A stretch of 64,000 nucleotides of DNA, from contig JBIQID010000002.1 in assembly GCA_044508215.1 (NCBI GenBank), positions 29,712-93,711 of the forward strand, in the 5' to 3' direction. The translations under genes were made by a program, and so were the position numbers. The DNA is from JAEZFI01 sp044508215. GTDB lineage: Bacteria; Actinomycetota; Acidimicrobiia; Acidimicrobiales; Microtrichaceae. The stretch's first letter is position 1, and each line of letters begins with the position of its first letter. The notes beneath the pieces were generated by a model. That model saw nothing but the letters and a program-made list of their open reading frames with translations. It ran no database searches and had not been told where the DNA came from. This document shows positions 17,422 to 29,543 of the stretch, piece by piece.

Positions 17422-18565
17422 CGTGGAGTTCCTCCTGGAGGCGGTCGAGGGCGTGGACGAGTCGGATGAGGTCGGCGTCGGCGGTGGGGAGCGGCCCGGC
17501 GAGGAGCGCCGCGATCGCGCTGGGGTCCTGGCCGGTCCGCTGGGCGAGCGTGGTGGCGACGGCGACCGGGTCGGCCCGGCGCCCGAGGCCGAGGTCCTCC
17601 CCCAGCCGGCGGACGGCGTCGCGCCGGATCGCCGCGGCGGCGTGGGCGGGGTCGCGCCGGCGCTCCATGAGCCCGGCGCGTGCTTCCACCAGCTCGGAGC
17701 CGGCGATGGTGACCGGCAGCGTCTCGTCGACGACGCGGCCCCAGCGGCGGCCTCGGACGAGGGCGAACACGGCCAGCGCGATGAACCCCTGCCAGATGGC
17801 GAGCTTGATGCCGGTGGGGACGTGCGCCAGGAGCCCACCGGTCCCCTCCGCCACCGCCGGGACGCCCTGCAGTCCCGAGACCACCACGTCCACGCCGGCG
17901 GCGTCGCCGCCCGCCAGGATCGCCGCCGCCATCACGACGTTGTCTGCCATGGGCCCCTGCACCTCGTCGGACGGCTGGTCGAGGGTGCGCATCACGTCGT
18001 TCACCCAGAGCTCGGCCCCGGCGAGGGTGACCACCCTGCCGTCGCCCACCTGCCGCTCGACGAGGTACGCAGCGGAGCCGTCGCCGAAGCAGGACGACGC
18101 GCCGGACGGCACCGCCAGCGGTTCGAGGTCGGCCGTGTCGATCCGGTCGAGGCCGTCGACTGCGGCGAGGTCGGCCTGGGTGCAGTCCCTGGGCGACTGG
18201 TACTGGATGAACGGGCGCACCTCGGAGAGCGGAGGTGTGGGCCGGTCGGTCGGCCCGCCCAGCACCACGAGGCCTCCGGAGCTGGCGTGGGCTTCGACCG
18301 CCTCGCGGCCTTCGTCGCCGAGCTGGAGCGGACGGGGCACGAACACGATGCGGTCGCCCGATCCGTCCTCGACGTCGGCCAGGTCGACCTCACGCATCGG
18401 CACGTCCAGCCGGTCCATGACCCGAGCGAGGCCGGAGTAGCCGCGGGGCGACGAATCGCCCAGGCGGTAGGCGCCACGCGAGCGGTCCGGGCGGAACAGC
18501 ACGCCGAGCACCACCACGACGATCGCCAGCAGGACCACCATCGCGATGGCGCGGCCCCGGTTCAC
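17396..18565 (-). CDS. DUF4350 domain membrane protein
   Basis: A 389-residue protein starting at GTG in a GTGA overlap with the DUF4129 gene. One membrane helix lies near residues 7-27 and another near the C-terminal third (IKLAIWQGFIALAVFALV). Between them is the DUF4350-type extracytoplasmic domain, containing SSPRGYSGLARVMDRLDV near its start and the GGLVVLGGPT strand-turn. The C-terminal cytoplasmic part is helical and charged. The family co-occurs with DUF4129, MoxR and DUF58 in actinomycetes, as here. Function is unknown; a transport or envelope-assembly apparatus is a reasonable guess. Confidence 0.8.
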   Translation of the reverse strand: MNRGRAIAMVVLLAIVVVVLGVLFRPDRSRGAYRLGDSSPRGYSGLARVMDRLDVPMREVDLADVEDGSGDRIVFVPRPLQLGDEGREAVEAHASSGGLVVLGGPTDRPTPPLSEVRPFIQYQSPRDCTQADLAAVDGLDRIDTADLEPLAVPSGASSCFGDGSAAYLVERQVGDGRVVTLAGAELWVNDVMRTLDQPSDEVQGPMADNVVMAAAILAGGDAAGVDVVVSGLQGVPAVAEGTGGLLAHVPTGIKLAIWQGFIALAVFALVRGRRWGRVVDETLPVTIAGSELVEARAGLMERRRDPAHAAAAIRRDAVRRLGEDLGLGRRADPVAVATTLAQRTGQDPSAIAALLAGPLPTADADLIRLVHALDRLQEELHDDAARHPA

Positions 18566-19188
18566 GCCGCGACCCCGGTCCGTTCGAGCACCTGGGCGGC
18601 GGCCTCCCGCAGCAGCCGGAGGTCCTCGGGCCCGCAGTCGAGGTCCGCGTACCAGGCCAGCTCGAAGACCAGCGCCGCTCGGGAGAACGCGTCGGCTCCC
18701 TCGGGCAGCCGTTCGCGCACGTCGACGCGCAGCTCGCCGGTGGTGCGGCCGGGCTCGTCGCCGGCCAGCTCCATCTCCACGAGGCGGCCCACCAGCTCCC
18801 GGAACCGGGCGCGGATCGCGTCCTTCCAGCGCCCTTCGGCCTCGGCGACCTGGGCGTCCTCCCGCCACTCGCGGACGCTCCGGTGCGCTTCGATCTCCAC
18901 CTCGGGCTCGGGCTCGTCGTCGCGCCGGACCTTCGGCACCCAGCGGCGGACGAGCAGCACCACGAGGCCGATCACCACGACCGCTGCGACGAACAGGAGC
19001 ACGTAGAGGACGAACGTGGTGAGCCCGCTCGCGGGTCCGGTCGCGTCGGGCGGGGTGAGCCGGAGGTTCCGGGCCAACCACCGCATGAACCGTTCCCACA
19101 GCGAGAGGGGACGCTCGTACTCGCTGGCCGAGAAGACGTCGCGTGCGACGCGGCGCACCTCCTCGCGGTCGACGGTGGCGAGGATCAC
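18562..19188 (-). CDS. DUF4129 domain membrane protein
   Basis: A 208-residue protein with a single membrane helix (about residues 54-82) and a cytoplasmic C-terminal DUF4129 domain marked by EAEGRWKDAIRARFRELV and RTTGELRVDVRERL. DUF4129 domains also appear at the C-terminus of transglutaminase-like proteins. The GTG start overlaps the preceding membrane-protein stop (GTGA) and its own stop overlaps the DUF4350 start, so these three genes are tightly coupled. Confidence 0.82.
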   Translation of the reverse strand: MILATVDREEVRRVARDVFSASEYERPLSLWERFMRWLARNLRLTPPDATGPASGLTTFVLYVLLFVAAVVVIGLVVLLVRRWVPKVRRDDEPEPEVEIEAHRSVREWREDAQVAEAEGRWKDAIRARFRELVGRLVEMELAGDEPGRTTGELRVDVRERLPEGADAFSRAALVFELAWYADLDCGPEDLRLLREAAAQVLERTGVAA

Positions 19189-20111
19189 GCCAACGCTCCC
19201 CTCGGGCCGTCACCGGGGCGCGCCGGCGCCTGACCCAGCTCCACCGGCGCTGCGATCAGCAGGTCGAGGCCCTCGACCCGCACCCGCAGGTCGACGTAGG
19301 TCAGCGTCGCCCAGGCGGCGTTCAGAAGGGTGAGGCCGAGCGTGAAGGCGAGCGACACGATCGTGGCGATGAGGATCACCGTGAACGACGCGTCCTCCGC
19401 GACGGTGATCGCCCCGACGACCGACTCGATGAACAGCTCGATGACCCCGGCGACCACGGCGATCATGCACACGATCCCGAGCACCGGGCCGAACCGCTTC
19501 TGGGTGAGGTGGAACGACCGCTTGATCGCGCGGATGGGACCAGCGCCCTCGGCGGCGATCACCGGTGACACCACGAACAGCAGCGCGACCACGAAGACCA
19601 GCCCGAGGCCGCACGCCAACAGGCCGATGGCACGGATCGGCAGCCCCAGCAGCCAGGCGGCGATCGCCACCGGTGCACGCCGAGCCACCATGCCGAGCGT
19701 GTCGGAGATGCCCGGGTCCGCGCCGCTGGTCCACGCCATGAAGAGGTGGGTGGTCGCCAACCCCGTGAGCACGAGGGCGATGAACCCACCCGCTGCGGCG
19801 ATCCACCCCCAGCTGTTCACGCCATCGGCCCACACGTTGAACCCGCCGTACGCGACGCTCTGCGACTCCGGATCCAGCAGGTCGGTGAGCCCCGGGCGCG
19901 CCTCGATCGTCGCCATCACGCCCGGGAGCACCACGAGCGGCAGCTGGATCACCAGACCCACCACGAGGAGCGTCCCGAACCGGAACCGGATCAGTTCGAA
20001 GGCGGCATCGAGCACCGCCGTGGGTCGCCGGGGACGGAGCCCGAGGCCCAGGGGGAGCCGCACGGGCGGGTCGCCGTCGGCGACGGGGGACGAGTCCTCG
20101 GTGGATCCCAC
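19185..20111 (-). CDS. Polytopic membrane protein heading the DUF4129-MoxR-DUF58 operon
   Basis: A 308-residue protein with about six membrane helices. It opens with a cytoplasmic proline-rich stretch, then PTAVLDAAFELIRFRFGTLL, a start typical of the glycerophosphodiester phosphodiesterase membrane domain / Yip1-like group of bacterial membrane proteins. A conserved-looking internal segment RAIKRSFHLTQKRFGPVLG also fits that group. No enzymatic domain is attached. It starts with GTG and is the first gene of the minus-strand cluster, so it probably works with the DUF4129 and DUF4350 proteins; specific function is unknown. Confidence 0.7.
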   Translation of the reverse strand: MGSTEDSSPVADGDPPVRLPLGLGLRPRRPTAVLDAAFELIRFRFGTLLVVGLVIQLPLVVLPGVMATIEARPGLTDLLDPESQSVAYGGFNVWADGVNSWGWIAAAGGFIALVLTGLATTHLFMAWTSGADPGISDTLGMVARRAPVAIAAWLLGLPIRAIGLLACGLGLVFVVALLFVVSPVIAAEGAGPIRAIKRSFHLTQKRFGPVLGIVCMIAVVAGVIELFIESVVGAITVAEDASFTVILIATIVSLAFTLGLTLLNAAWATLTYVDLRVRVEGLDLLIAAPVELGQAPARPGDGPRGALA

Positions 20112-20162
20112 AGGGCCTCTGTTCTACTGCCGTCCGCTCGACGCACCGGCCATCATGGGCAG

Positions 20163-20915
20163 GTGACGGCACGCCCCTCGGCCGACCCGGCTGCGCTCTA
20201 CGGCGACGAGTTCGCCGACGTGTACGACGACTGGTACCGGGACCTCGGCGATCCGGAGGAGGTCGTCGACGCCCTCGGGCGGCTCACGCCGCGCGACCGT
20301 GGACGCGTCGTCGAGCTCGGCGTGGGGACGGGTCGGCTCGCGCTGCCGCTTGCCGCAGCAGGGTGGGAGGTGGTCGGCATCGACGCCTCGAACGCCATGC
20401 TGGAGGTGCTCCGCCGCAAGCTCGTTGCCTCTCCGGAGCTGGCGGAACGGACCGAGCTCGTGCACGGCGACGTCACCGACGGGCGATCCTGGCCGGACGG
20501 ACCGGCCGATGTGGTGCTCGCGTCGTTCAACCTCCTGCTGAACCTCCCCGACCGGGGCTCCCAGGCCGAGGCGGTGGCGCTCGCGGCCGAACACCTCCGC
20601 CCGGGCGGCGTGCTCGTGTGCGAGACGCAGGTCCTCGACCTCCGGTCCGCTCCGCCCGAGACGACCGTCGAGCGAGCCGACGGCGTGGTGATCCACACGG
20701 TGGTCGATCGCGTCCATGGACGCGTCCAGGGGCGGCACGTTGCACCGGATGGCACCGAACGCCGCTGGCACCTCCGTGCGCTCGCACCAGCCGAGCTCGA
20801 CGCGCTCGCGGTCGCGGCCGGGCTGGTGCCGGAGGCTCGCTGGGGCGGGTGGGACGGCGCCCCGTTCGAGGCGGGCACCTCCCTGGTCGCCGTCACGGTC
20901 CACCGCCGCCGCTGA
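20163..20915 (+). CDS. Class I SAM-dependent methyltransferase
   Basis: A 250-residue protein with a Rossmann methyltransferase core: motif I VVELGVGTGRLALPL, an acidic end of strand 2 in VVGIDASN, motif II-like HGDVTDG, and ADVVLASFNLLLNL for post-motif II. The opening DEFADVYDDWYRDL resembles small-molecule methyltransferases of the Methyltransf_25 group. The GTG at 20163 is the first sensible start. Substrate unknown. One copy of the 16-base palindrome lies inside the gene. It is followed by a thioesterase-like gene 42 bases downstream. Confidence 0.82.
   Translation: MTARPSADPAALYGDEFADVYDDWYRDLGDPEEVVDALGRLTPRDRGRVVELGVGTGRLALPLAAAGWEVVGIDASNAMLEVLRRKLVASPELAERTELVHGDVTDGRSWPDGPADVVLASFNLLLNLPDRGSQAEAVALAAEHLRPGGVLVCETQVLDLRSAPPETTVERADGVVIHTVVDRVHGRVQGRHVAPDGTERRWHLRALAPAELDALAVAAGLVPEARWGGWDGAPFEAGTSLVAVTVHRRR
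20709..20724. repeat. 16-bp perfect palindrome, copy 3 (inside methyltransferase gene)
   Basis: CGCGTCCATGGACGCG, identical to the copies at 14322 and 15054, lies within the methyltransferase coding sequence in a loop region (DRVHGRVQG). Confidence 0.85.
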
Positions 20916-20957
20916 ACCATCTGGCGTCGTCCGACGGCCCGGTGCGACGATCCCACC

Positions 20958-21833
20958 ATGTCCGTCCCCCGCGGCAACATCCTCCGCGACACCACGCCGA
21001 TCCCTGTCGACGGTGCCCCCGGCCGCTACCGGGTCGACGTCGGCGAGGCCTGGCGCATCTTCTACGCGTTCGGCGGGATGACGATGGCCTGCGCACTGGC
21101 GGCGGCGGAGGCAGCCATCGACCGCCCCGACCTCCGGCTGGTGTCCGCCGAGGCGACGTTCTGTCGTGCGATCCCCGTGGGCCCGTGTGCGATCGAGGTC
21201 GAGGTGCTCCGCAGCGGCCGGGCGGGCGCCCAGTGCCACGTGCGCATGTGGGCCACCGACGACCTCACGGGTCCGGTCGGGAACGACCTCGTCGTCACCG
21301 TCGTGTTCGGCGCCAGCCGCCCGGACTGGTGGAGCTTCGACGGGCTCTCCTTCCCCGCCGACGTCCGGGACCCCGAGCTCTCGCCCGGGCGCCCGCAGGT
21401 GGAACGGCCCACCCCCTGGGACGACATCCCGTACCACCACCAGACCGACTTCCGCTTCGGCACCGACGAGGTGCCCTGGGAACAGGAGGGTCCGGCGGAG
21501 CCACGCACCTTCACGTGGTTCCGGTTCCTCGAGCCGCCGCTCCTCGACGACGGCCGCTGGTCACCGGCCTCGCTCGCGGTCCCCGGCGACATCCTGGGGC
21601 CCGCGGTCGGCCGGGGTCGGGGTCGACCCGACGAGTTCTTCATGGTCCTCTCGCTCCAGATCGGCCTGCAGTTCCTCGAGCCGATGACCGGGAAGTGGCT
21701 GGGCCAGCACACCCGGGCCCACCGCGCCGGCGACGGGTTCGCGCACGGGACGGCCGAGCTGTGGAGCGACGACCGCCGTCTGGTCGGCTTCGCGACCCAG
21801 TCGGCGCTGCTGCGGCGGATGGACGCCGGCTGA
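20958..21833 (+). CDS. Acyl-CoA thioesterase-like (double hotdog) protein
   Basis: A 291-residue protein with the two-hotdog arrangement of TesB-type thioesterases. The first half has FGGMTMACALAAAE, the hydrophobic helix that packs in the sheet, and LVSAEATFCRAIPVGP as the following strand pair. The second half ends in WSDDRRLVGFATQSALLR, the usual last strand where such enzymes display a catalytic Asp/Gln/Ser set. The likely reaction is hydrolysis of an acyl-CoA, but the chain length is not inferable. It is downstream of the methyltransferase gene on the same strand. Confidence 0.75.
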   Translation: MSVPRGNILRDTTPIPVDGAPGRYRVDVGEAWRIFYAFGGMTMACALAAAEAAIDRPDLRLVSAEATFCRAIPVGPCAIEVEVLRSGRAGAQCHVRMWATDDLTGPVGNDLVVTVVFGASRPDWWSFDGLSFPADVRDPELSPGRPQVERPTPWDDIPYHHQTDFRFGTDEVPWEQEGPAEPRTFTWFRFLEPPLLDDGRWSPASLAVPGDILGPAVGRGRGRPDEFFMVLSLQIGLQFLEPMTGKWLGQHTRAHRAGDGFAHGTAELWSDDRRLVGFATQSALLRRMDAG

Positions 21834-21863
21834 CGCCCACCGCCACATCGCCCGGTCAGCCGA

Positions 21864-22735
21864 TCAGCCGATCAGCAGGGCGTGGGACTCGGCGAGCGAC
21901 AAGAGGAACATCGAGATGCCGAGCAGCCCCGCTGCCACGGTCCGTCCGACCCGCTCGGAGGTCGGCTGCTGCCTCGGGTCCCGTCCGGCGAACAGCACCG
22001 CACCCACGATCGCGCCCGCCACGAGCCCGCCGACGTGCCCGCCCACGGAGATCCCGGGGATGGCGAAGGTGAAGACGAGGTTGAGGAGGATGATCGTCCC
22101 CAGGCCGCTCTGCAGGGGGTTGAGGCCCTGGACCAGCTGGTAGACGACGAGGACGCCGAACAGCCCGAAGATGGCGCCCGATGCGCCCACCGTCAGGCCC
22201 TGCCCTCGTTCGAAGAGCAGCACCACGCCGAGCGCCCCACCGATCAGCGACACCGCGTAGGCGGTCAGGAACCGGGCCTTCCCGATCGCAGGTTCGAGCG
22301 AGACGCCGATGGTGTACAGCACGAACATGTTCATGCCGAGGTGCAGCGCGCCTGCGTGCAGGAAGCCGCCGGTGACGAGCCGCCACCACTCCCCGTCCCC
22401 CACGAGGGGCGGGTAGAGGCCCCAGTCGAAGGTGAACCTGCCCCGGAACCCCGCAGCGGACACGTCGCGGTCCATCACCATGCTCACGAGGAACACCACC
22501 ACGTTGAGGGCGACGAGCGCCGTGGTCACCGGTGCGGCGCCACGCCGCATCGCGCTCCGGCCCGTGACGTGCGGTGAGCGGGCGGCCGCCTCGGCCACGC
22601 ACTCGGGGCAGTGGTAGCCCACGGACGCCTGCCGCATGCACGACGGGCAGATGGGGCGGCTGCACCGCTGGCAGGTGACGCCCGTCCACCGTTCCGGGTG
22701 GAGGTAGCAGGTCATGAGGGGTGGGTCCGACACGC

Positions 22736-22739
<4 letters not shown>
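21864..22739 (-). CDS. Rhomboid intramembrane serine protease with N-terminal zinc ribbon
   Basis: A 291-residue rhomboid. Catalytic Ser187 sits in GASGAIFG and the partner His235 in GGHVGG; the HLGMNM segment (His133, Asn137) supplies the oxyanion side. Six membrane helices follow a cytoplasmic N-terminus. That N-terminus has a B-box-like set of Cys/His at 11, 14, 23, 26, 31, 34, 44 and 47, as in many actinomycete rhomboids. The GTG start overlaps the glgB stop (GTGA). A nearer ATG at 22715 is possible, but the exact overlap favours GTG. Substrates are unknown. Confidence 0.92.
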
Positions 22740-24687
<1,948 letters not shown>

Positions 24688-24691
<4 letters not shown>

Positions 24692-26007
24692 CGGGCCACC
24701 TCGTGCACTGCGAGGTCGTGCTCGAACACCACGAGGAGGGCGTCCCGGCTCAGGCGTTCGCCCGGGATCAGCCGATGGACCTCGTCCACGGACGTGTAGC
24801 CACGCAGGAACCCCTGGGTCGCGCTGTCCTCCCACGCCTCGGCGAGCACGCTCAGCTCGCGCTCCGGCGGGTCGATCGGTCGTGGTGCGTCGACCTGGTC
24901 GTCCTGATCCGGCGCGTCGCCGCGGACCGCGGCCACGCCCGTGGCCAGCGCGCGGCGTGCGACCCGCTGGACGTCCCTCAGGACCGACGCCACGTCGCGG
25001 AGGGGCGACGACCGGAGCGGCTCGTCGTCTTCCACGGCGGTCCGCCCGGCGGCGTCGCCGAACCCGTCGAGGAACCAGCCGTCGCGGTCCTGTCGTGCGT
25101 GGTGGAGGCGGAGGTCGCCGTGCACCCGGATGCGGGAACCCAGGTCGGTCCCGTGGGCGAGCCGGCGGTAGGTCGACTCGATGCGCGCCAGGTCGAGGTC
25201 GGCCGCTCCGCTGGCCGAGCGCAGCCGCCGGAGGCGACCCACCAGCTCGGCGACGAGTGCGTCAGGTTCGAGTGGCTCCGAGCCGAACGCTGCGGCCAGG
25301 CCGACGTGCAGGGTGGCCACCGCCCGTCCCAGCCCTTCCGCCACCGGGCCGATGTCGCCGCGGGCTCCGGTGGGCGGACGTCGGTCGGCGAGCACCTCGG
25401 CGATCGACGCGGCGAACGAGCCGAGCGCGTCGGGTCCGCTGCGCAACGGACGGACCACGCCGAGCTCCGAGCTGCCGCGGCGCCACACGGCCTCCGGGGC
25501 GACCACCACGTCGCAGCCGACCGCGCCCAGCGCCACCGGCACCGCGATCTCGGGGACCGGCCCGTCGGCGAGCTGTCGCTGCAGGCGGAGCTCCCAGCGG
25601 TCGTCGGCGACCACCGTGCCGTCTGCGGTCGGCGTGCCCACCCGTCGCACGCGCAGGTCCGGCGAGATCTCGGCGAACAGCGCAGCGGCTGTCTCGGGGT
25701 CCCAGAGCGCGTCGTACGCGACGGCCCAGCCGTCGGGCGTCGGGACCTTGCCGACCACGGCGGCCTCAGGGATGCCGGAGGGAGCCTCGAGCGCGATGCC
25801 GAGGACCACCTGGTGGACCTCTTCGGAGCCGTCGGCGCCGTGGACGCGCAGCGGTGCCCGGACCAGCAGTGGCCAGGTCCGGCGCAGCGCCTCCAGCTCG
25901 ATCGGGACGACGGCGGCAGGGGGGCCACCGGGTCCCGACCACCGTTGCTGCGGGAGCCACTCCTGCAGGCGGGCGCTCAGGGTCTCGACGAGGGCATCGG
26001 GATCGAT
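24688..26007 (-). CDS. Maltokinase-like protein with no canonical start codon
   Basis: Maltokinase (Mak/Pep2) phosphorylates maltose to maltose-1-phosphate for GlgE. The protein is recognised by the N-terminal EWLPQQRW segment (25942-25968), the kinase core VHGDLRLHH and the following SSPLRDVASVLRD helix. However, the DFEGEP Mg-binding motif of the family is LDGFGDAA here. The first ATG/GTG/TTG in frame is GTG 25809, which would remove the conserved N-terminus. Between the glgE stop (TAG, 26038-26040) and 25809 no canonical start exists in this frame. I give ATC 26007 as a provisional start; CTG 25980 or readthrough from glgE are alternatives. The downstream end overlaps glgB (GTGA). Confidence 0.75.
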
Positions 26008-26037
26008 GGTGGCATTCTGCCCGACGGGACCGGGTGG

Positions 26038-27959
<1,922 letters not shown>

Positions 27960-27963
<4 letters not shown>

Positions 27964-29477
27964 CTGTAGATCACCAGATCCAGGTTGCCGGTCGTCATCG
28001 GCATGGAGGCGGTCTGCATCCAGATGCCGCGGATCCTCGCGAACCGGTAGCTCTGCACCAGCGCCGACCCGACGAAGGTCACGGTCTCGTCGAAGCCGGA
28101 AGGGTCTTGGACGCGCAACGTGCCGGTCACCCATCCGCTGCCCTTTCCCACGACGACCTTCAACGAGAACACGCGGTTCGGGTCGCGGTCGTCGGCGACC
28201 CTCGCCTCGAGGTTCGCCGAGCGGGGGCGGTCGAGCAGCTCGGCGACGCTCCGCCGGGACGACACGAGCAGGCGGTCGTGGTACTCCACCGGGCCGGTGA
28301 GGTCGATCTTCACCTTCAGCGCCTTGATCAGCGGGCGCTGCTCGCGTCGCACCGAACCGGCTTCGGCGCCGCGGGTCACCTTCCCGTCCTCCACGGCGAT
28401 GTCCAGGTACGGACCGCCGCACCGGATGACCGCCTCGAGCGTGCGGCACGCGGCGTGCGACACGGTCGAGCCGTCGAGCGACCACGTGAAGTTGCCGACC
28501 TCGAAGGTGTTCGAACCCACGGCCTCGGCGACCTGGCGCTCGCCCCGGCCGTCCTCGCCGATCACCCAGATCTCGCCGCACTCGGGTCCGGCTGCGAAGA
28601 CAACGAGCTTCCCGTCGGGCGACGGCGACGGACGACAGATGCGTTCGTGCGTGGCCATGATCGCGGTGCGGGCGGTGGTCACGTCGAGGCGGACCAGCTG
28701 CTCCTTGCCCTTCAGCGATGCAACGGCGTAGAAGAACTTGCCGTCGGGGGCGAAGGCGGGGTCGTCCACCGAGAACGGCGAGCTGGTCGGCTGCCCCGAG
28801 AAGGGCTCGACGACCGCGATCGTCAGCTCCTTGCCGGTCTCGACGTCGGCCGACCGGAGGTAGAGGTACGGGTCGAGCGGCGAGAACTGCAGCTCGAGCG
28901 GCACCCGGGTGACGGGGTCGGAGAGCTGCTGGGGCGGGTCCTCCCGGCCGTCGACGAAGGCGAGCATCGCCCGGGCGACCCCGTTCGGCCCAGCCGCCAG
29001 GTACGCGATCGACACGCCGGTGATGTCGAACGAGAGCAGGTTCTCGCTGGCCTGGGGTGGCACGACGGCGTCGGTCGCCACGATCTGCTCCCCCTGGCCG
29101 TTGGCTGCCGCAAGGACGAGCGCGCCGTCGTTGCGGACGTAGGCCACCTGTGACCCACCGGGCGACCACGTGAGCGGCGCCAGTCCGGCGGCGTTCGCCA
29201 CGGCGCCGCGCCCGACGACCTTTCCGTCGCTCCCGTCGCTCTGCGACACCACCACGTCGCCGGTGGGCGTCACGTACGCGACGCGTCCCGGACGGCGATC
29301 GATCGACGGTGCCGTGGTGCGACCCCGGATCGTGGTGGTGCTCCGGTCCTGCTGCGCGGACGCGGGCAGGGCGCCGAGCAGCAGCGCCGCCACGACCGCG
29401 ATCGCGAGGGGAGCGCGTCGGACCGGCCGGCGGAAGGCGCGCGGAGGTCCGCCGGGGTGGTGTGCGTCATGAGCCAC
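27960..29477 (-). CDS. Secreted beta-propeller (TolB/WD40-like) protein coupled to glgE
   Basis: A 505-residue protein with a cleavable signal peptide (basic start, hydrophobic stretch LAIAVVAALLLGALPASA, then QQ). The rest contains repeated blade-like units such as APLTWSPGGSQVAYVRNDG, FSPLDPYLYLRSA, FAPDGKFFYAVAS and PSPDGKLVVFAAG, typical of TolB-like propellers. GTG 29477 has a GGAG ribosome site. The gene overlaps glgE by four bases, so the two are co-translated although one product is exported and the other cytoplasmic. The C-terminal 150 residues are not propeller-like and are unassigned. Confidence 0.75.
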
Positions 29478-29487
29478 AGCGGTCTCC

Positions 29488-29493
29488 AAGGTA
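29488..29493 (-). promoter_or_regulatory. -10 box (TACCTT) of the propeller-glgE operon
   Basis: TACCTT on the minus strand lies ten bases before GTG 29477, overlapping the GGAG ribosome site. It faces the divergent glgP promoter about 40 bases away. Confidence 0.4.
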
Positions 29494-29529
29494 GGCGTGG
29501 CGGAGGCACCTTCCCACCGCGACCCTCGG

Positions 29530-29535
29530 TAGCGT
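29530..29535 (+). promoter_or_regulatory. -10 box (TAGCGT) of glgP, deciding its start
   Basis: TAGCGT lies eight bases before ATG 29544 but only two before ATG 29538. Transcription would begin near 29544, so the second ATG is the likelier start. Confidence 0.45.
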
Positions 29536-29543
29536 CGATGGAC

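Noticed and set aside
13872..20915. Restriction-modification system made of the HNH protein and the methyltransferase
   Set aside because: They are 5 kb apart with an unrelated operon between them. The methyltransferase resembles small-molecule enzymes and lacks DNA methyltransferase motifs such as DPPY or the C5 PC motif.
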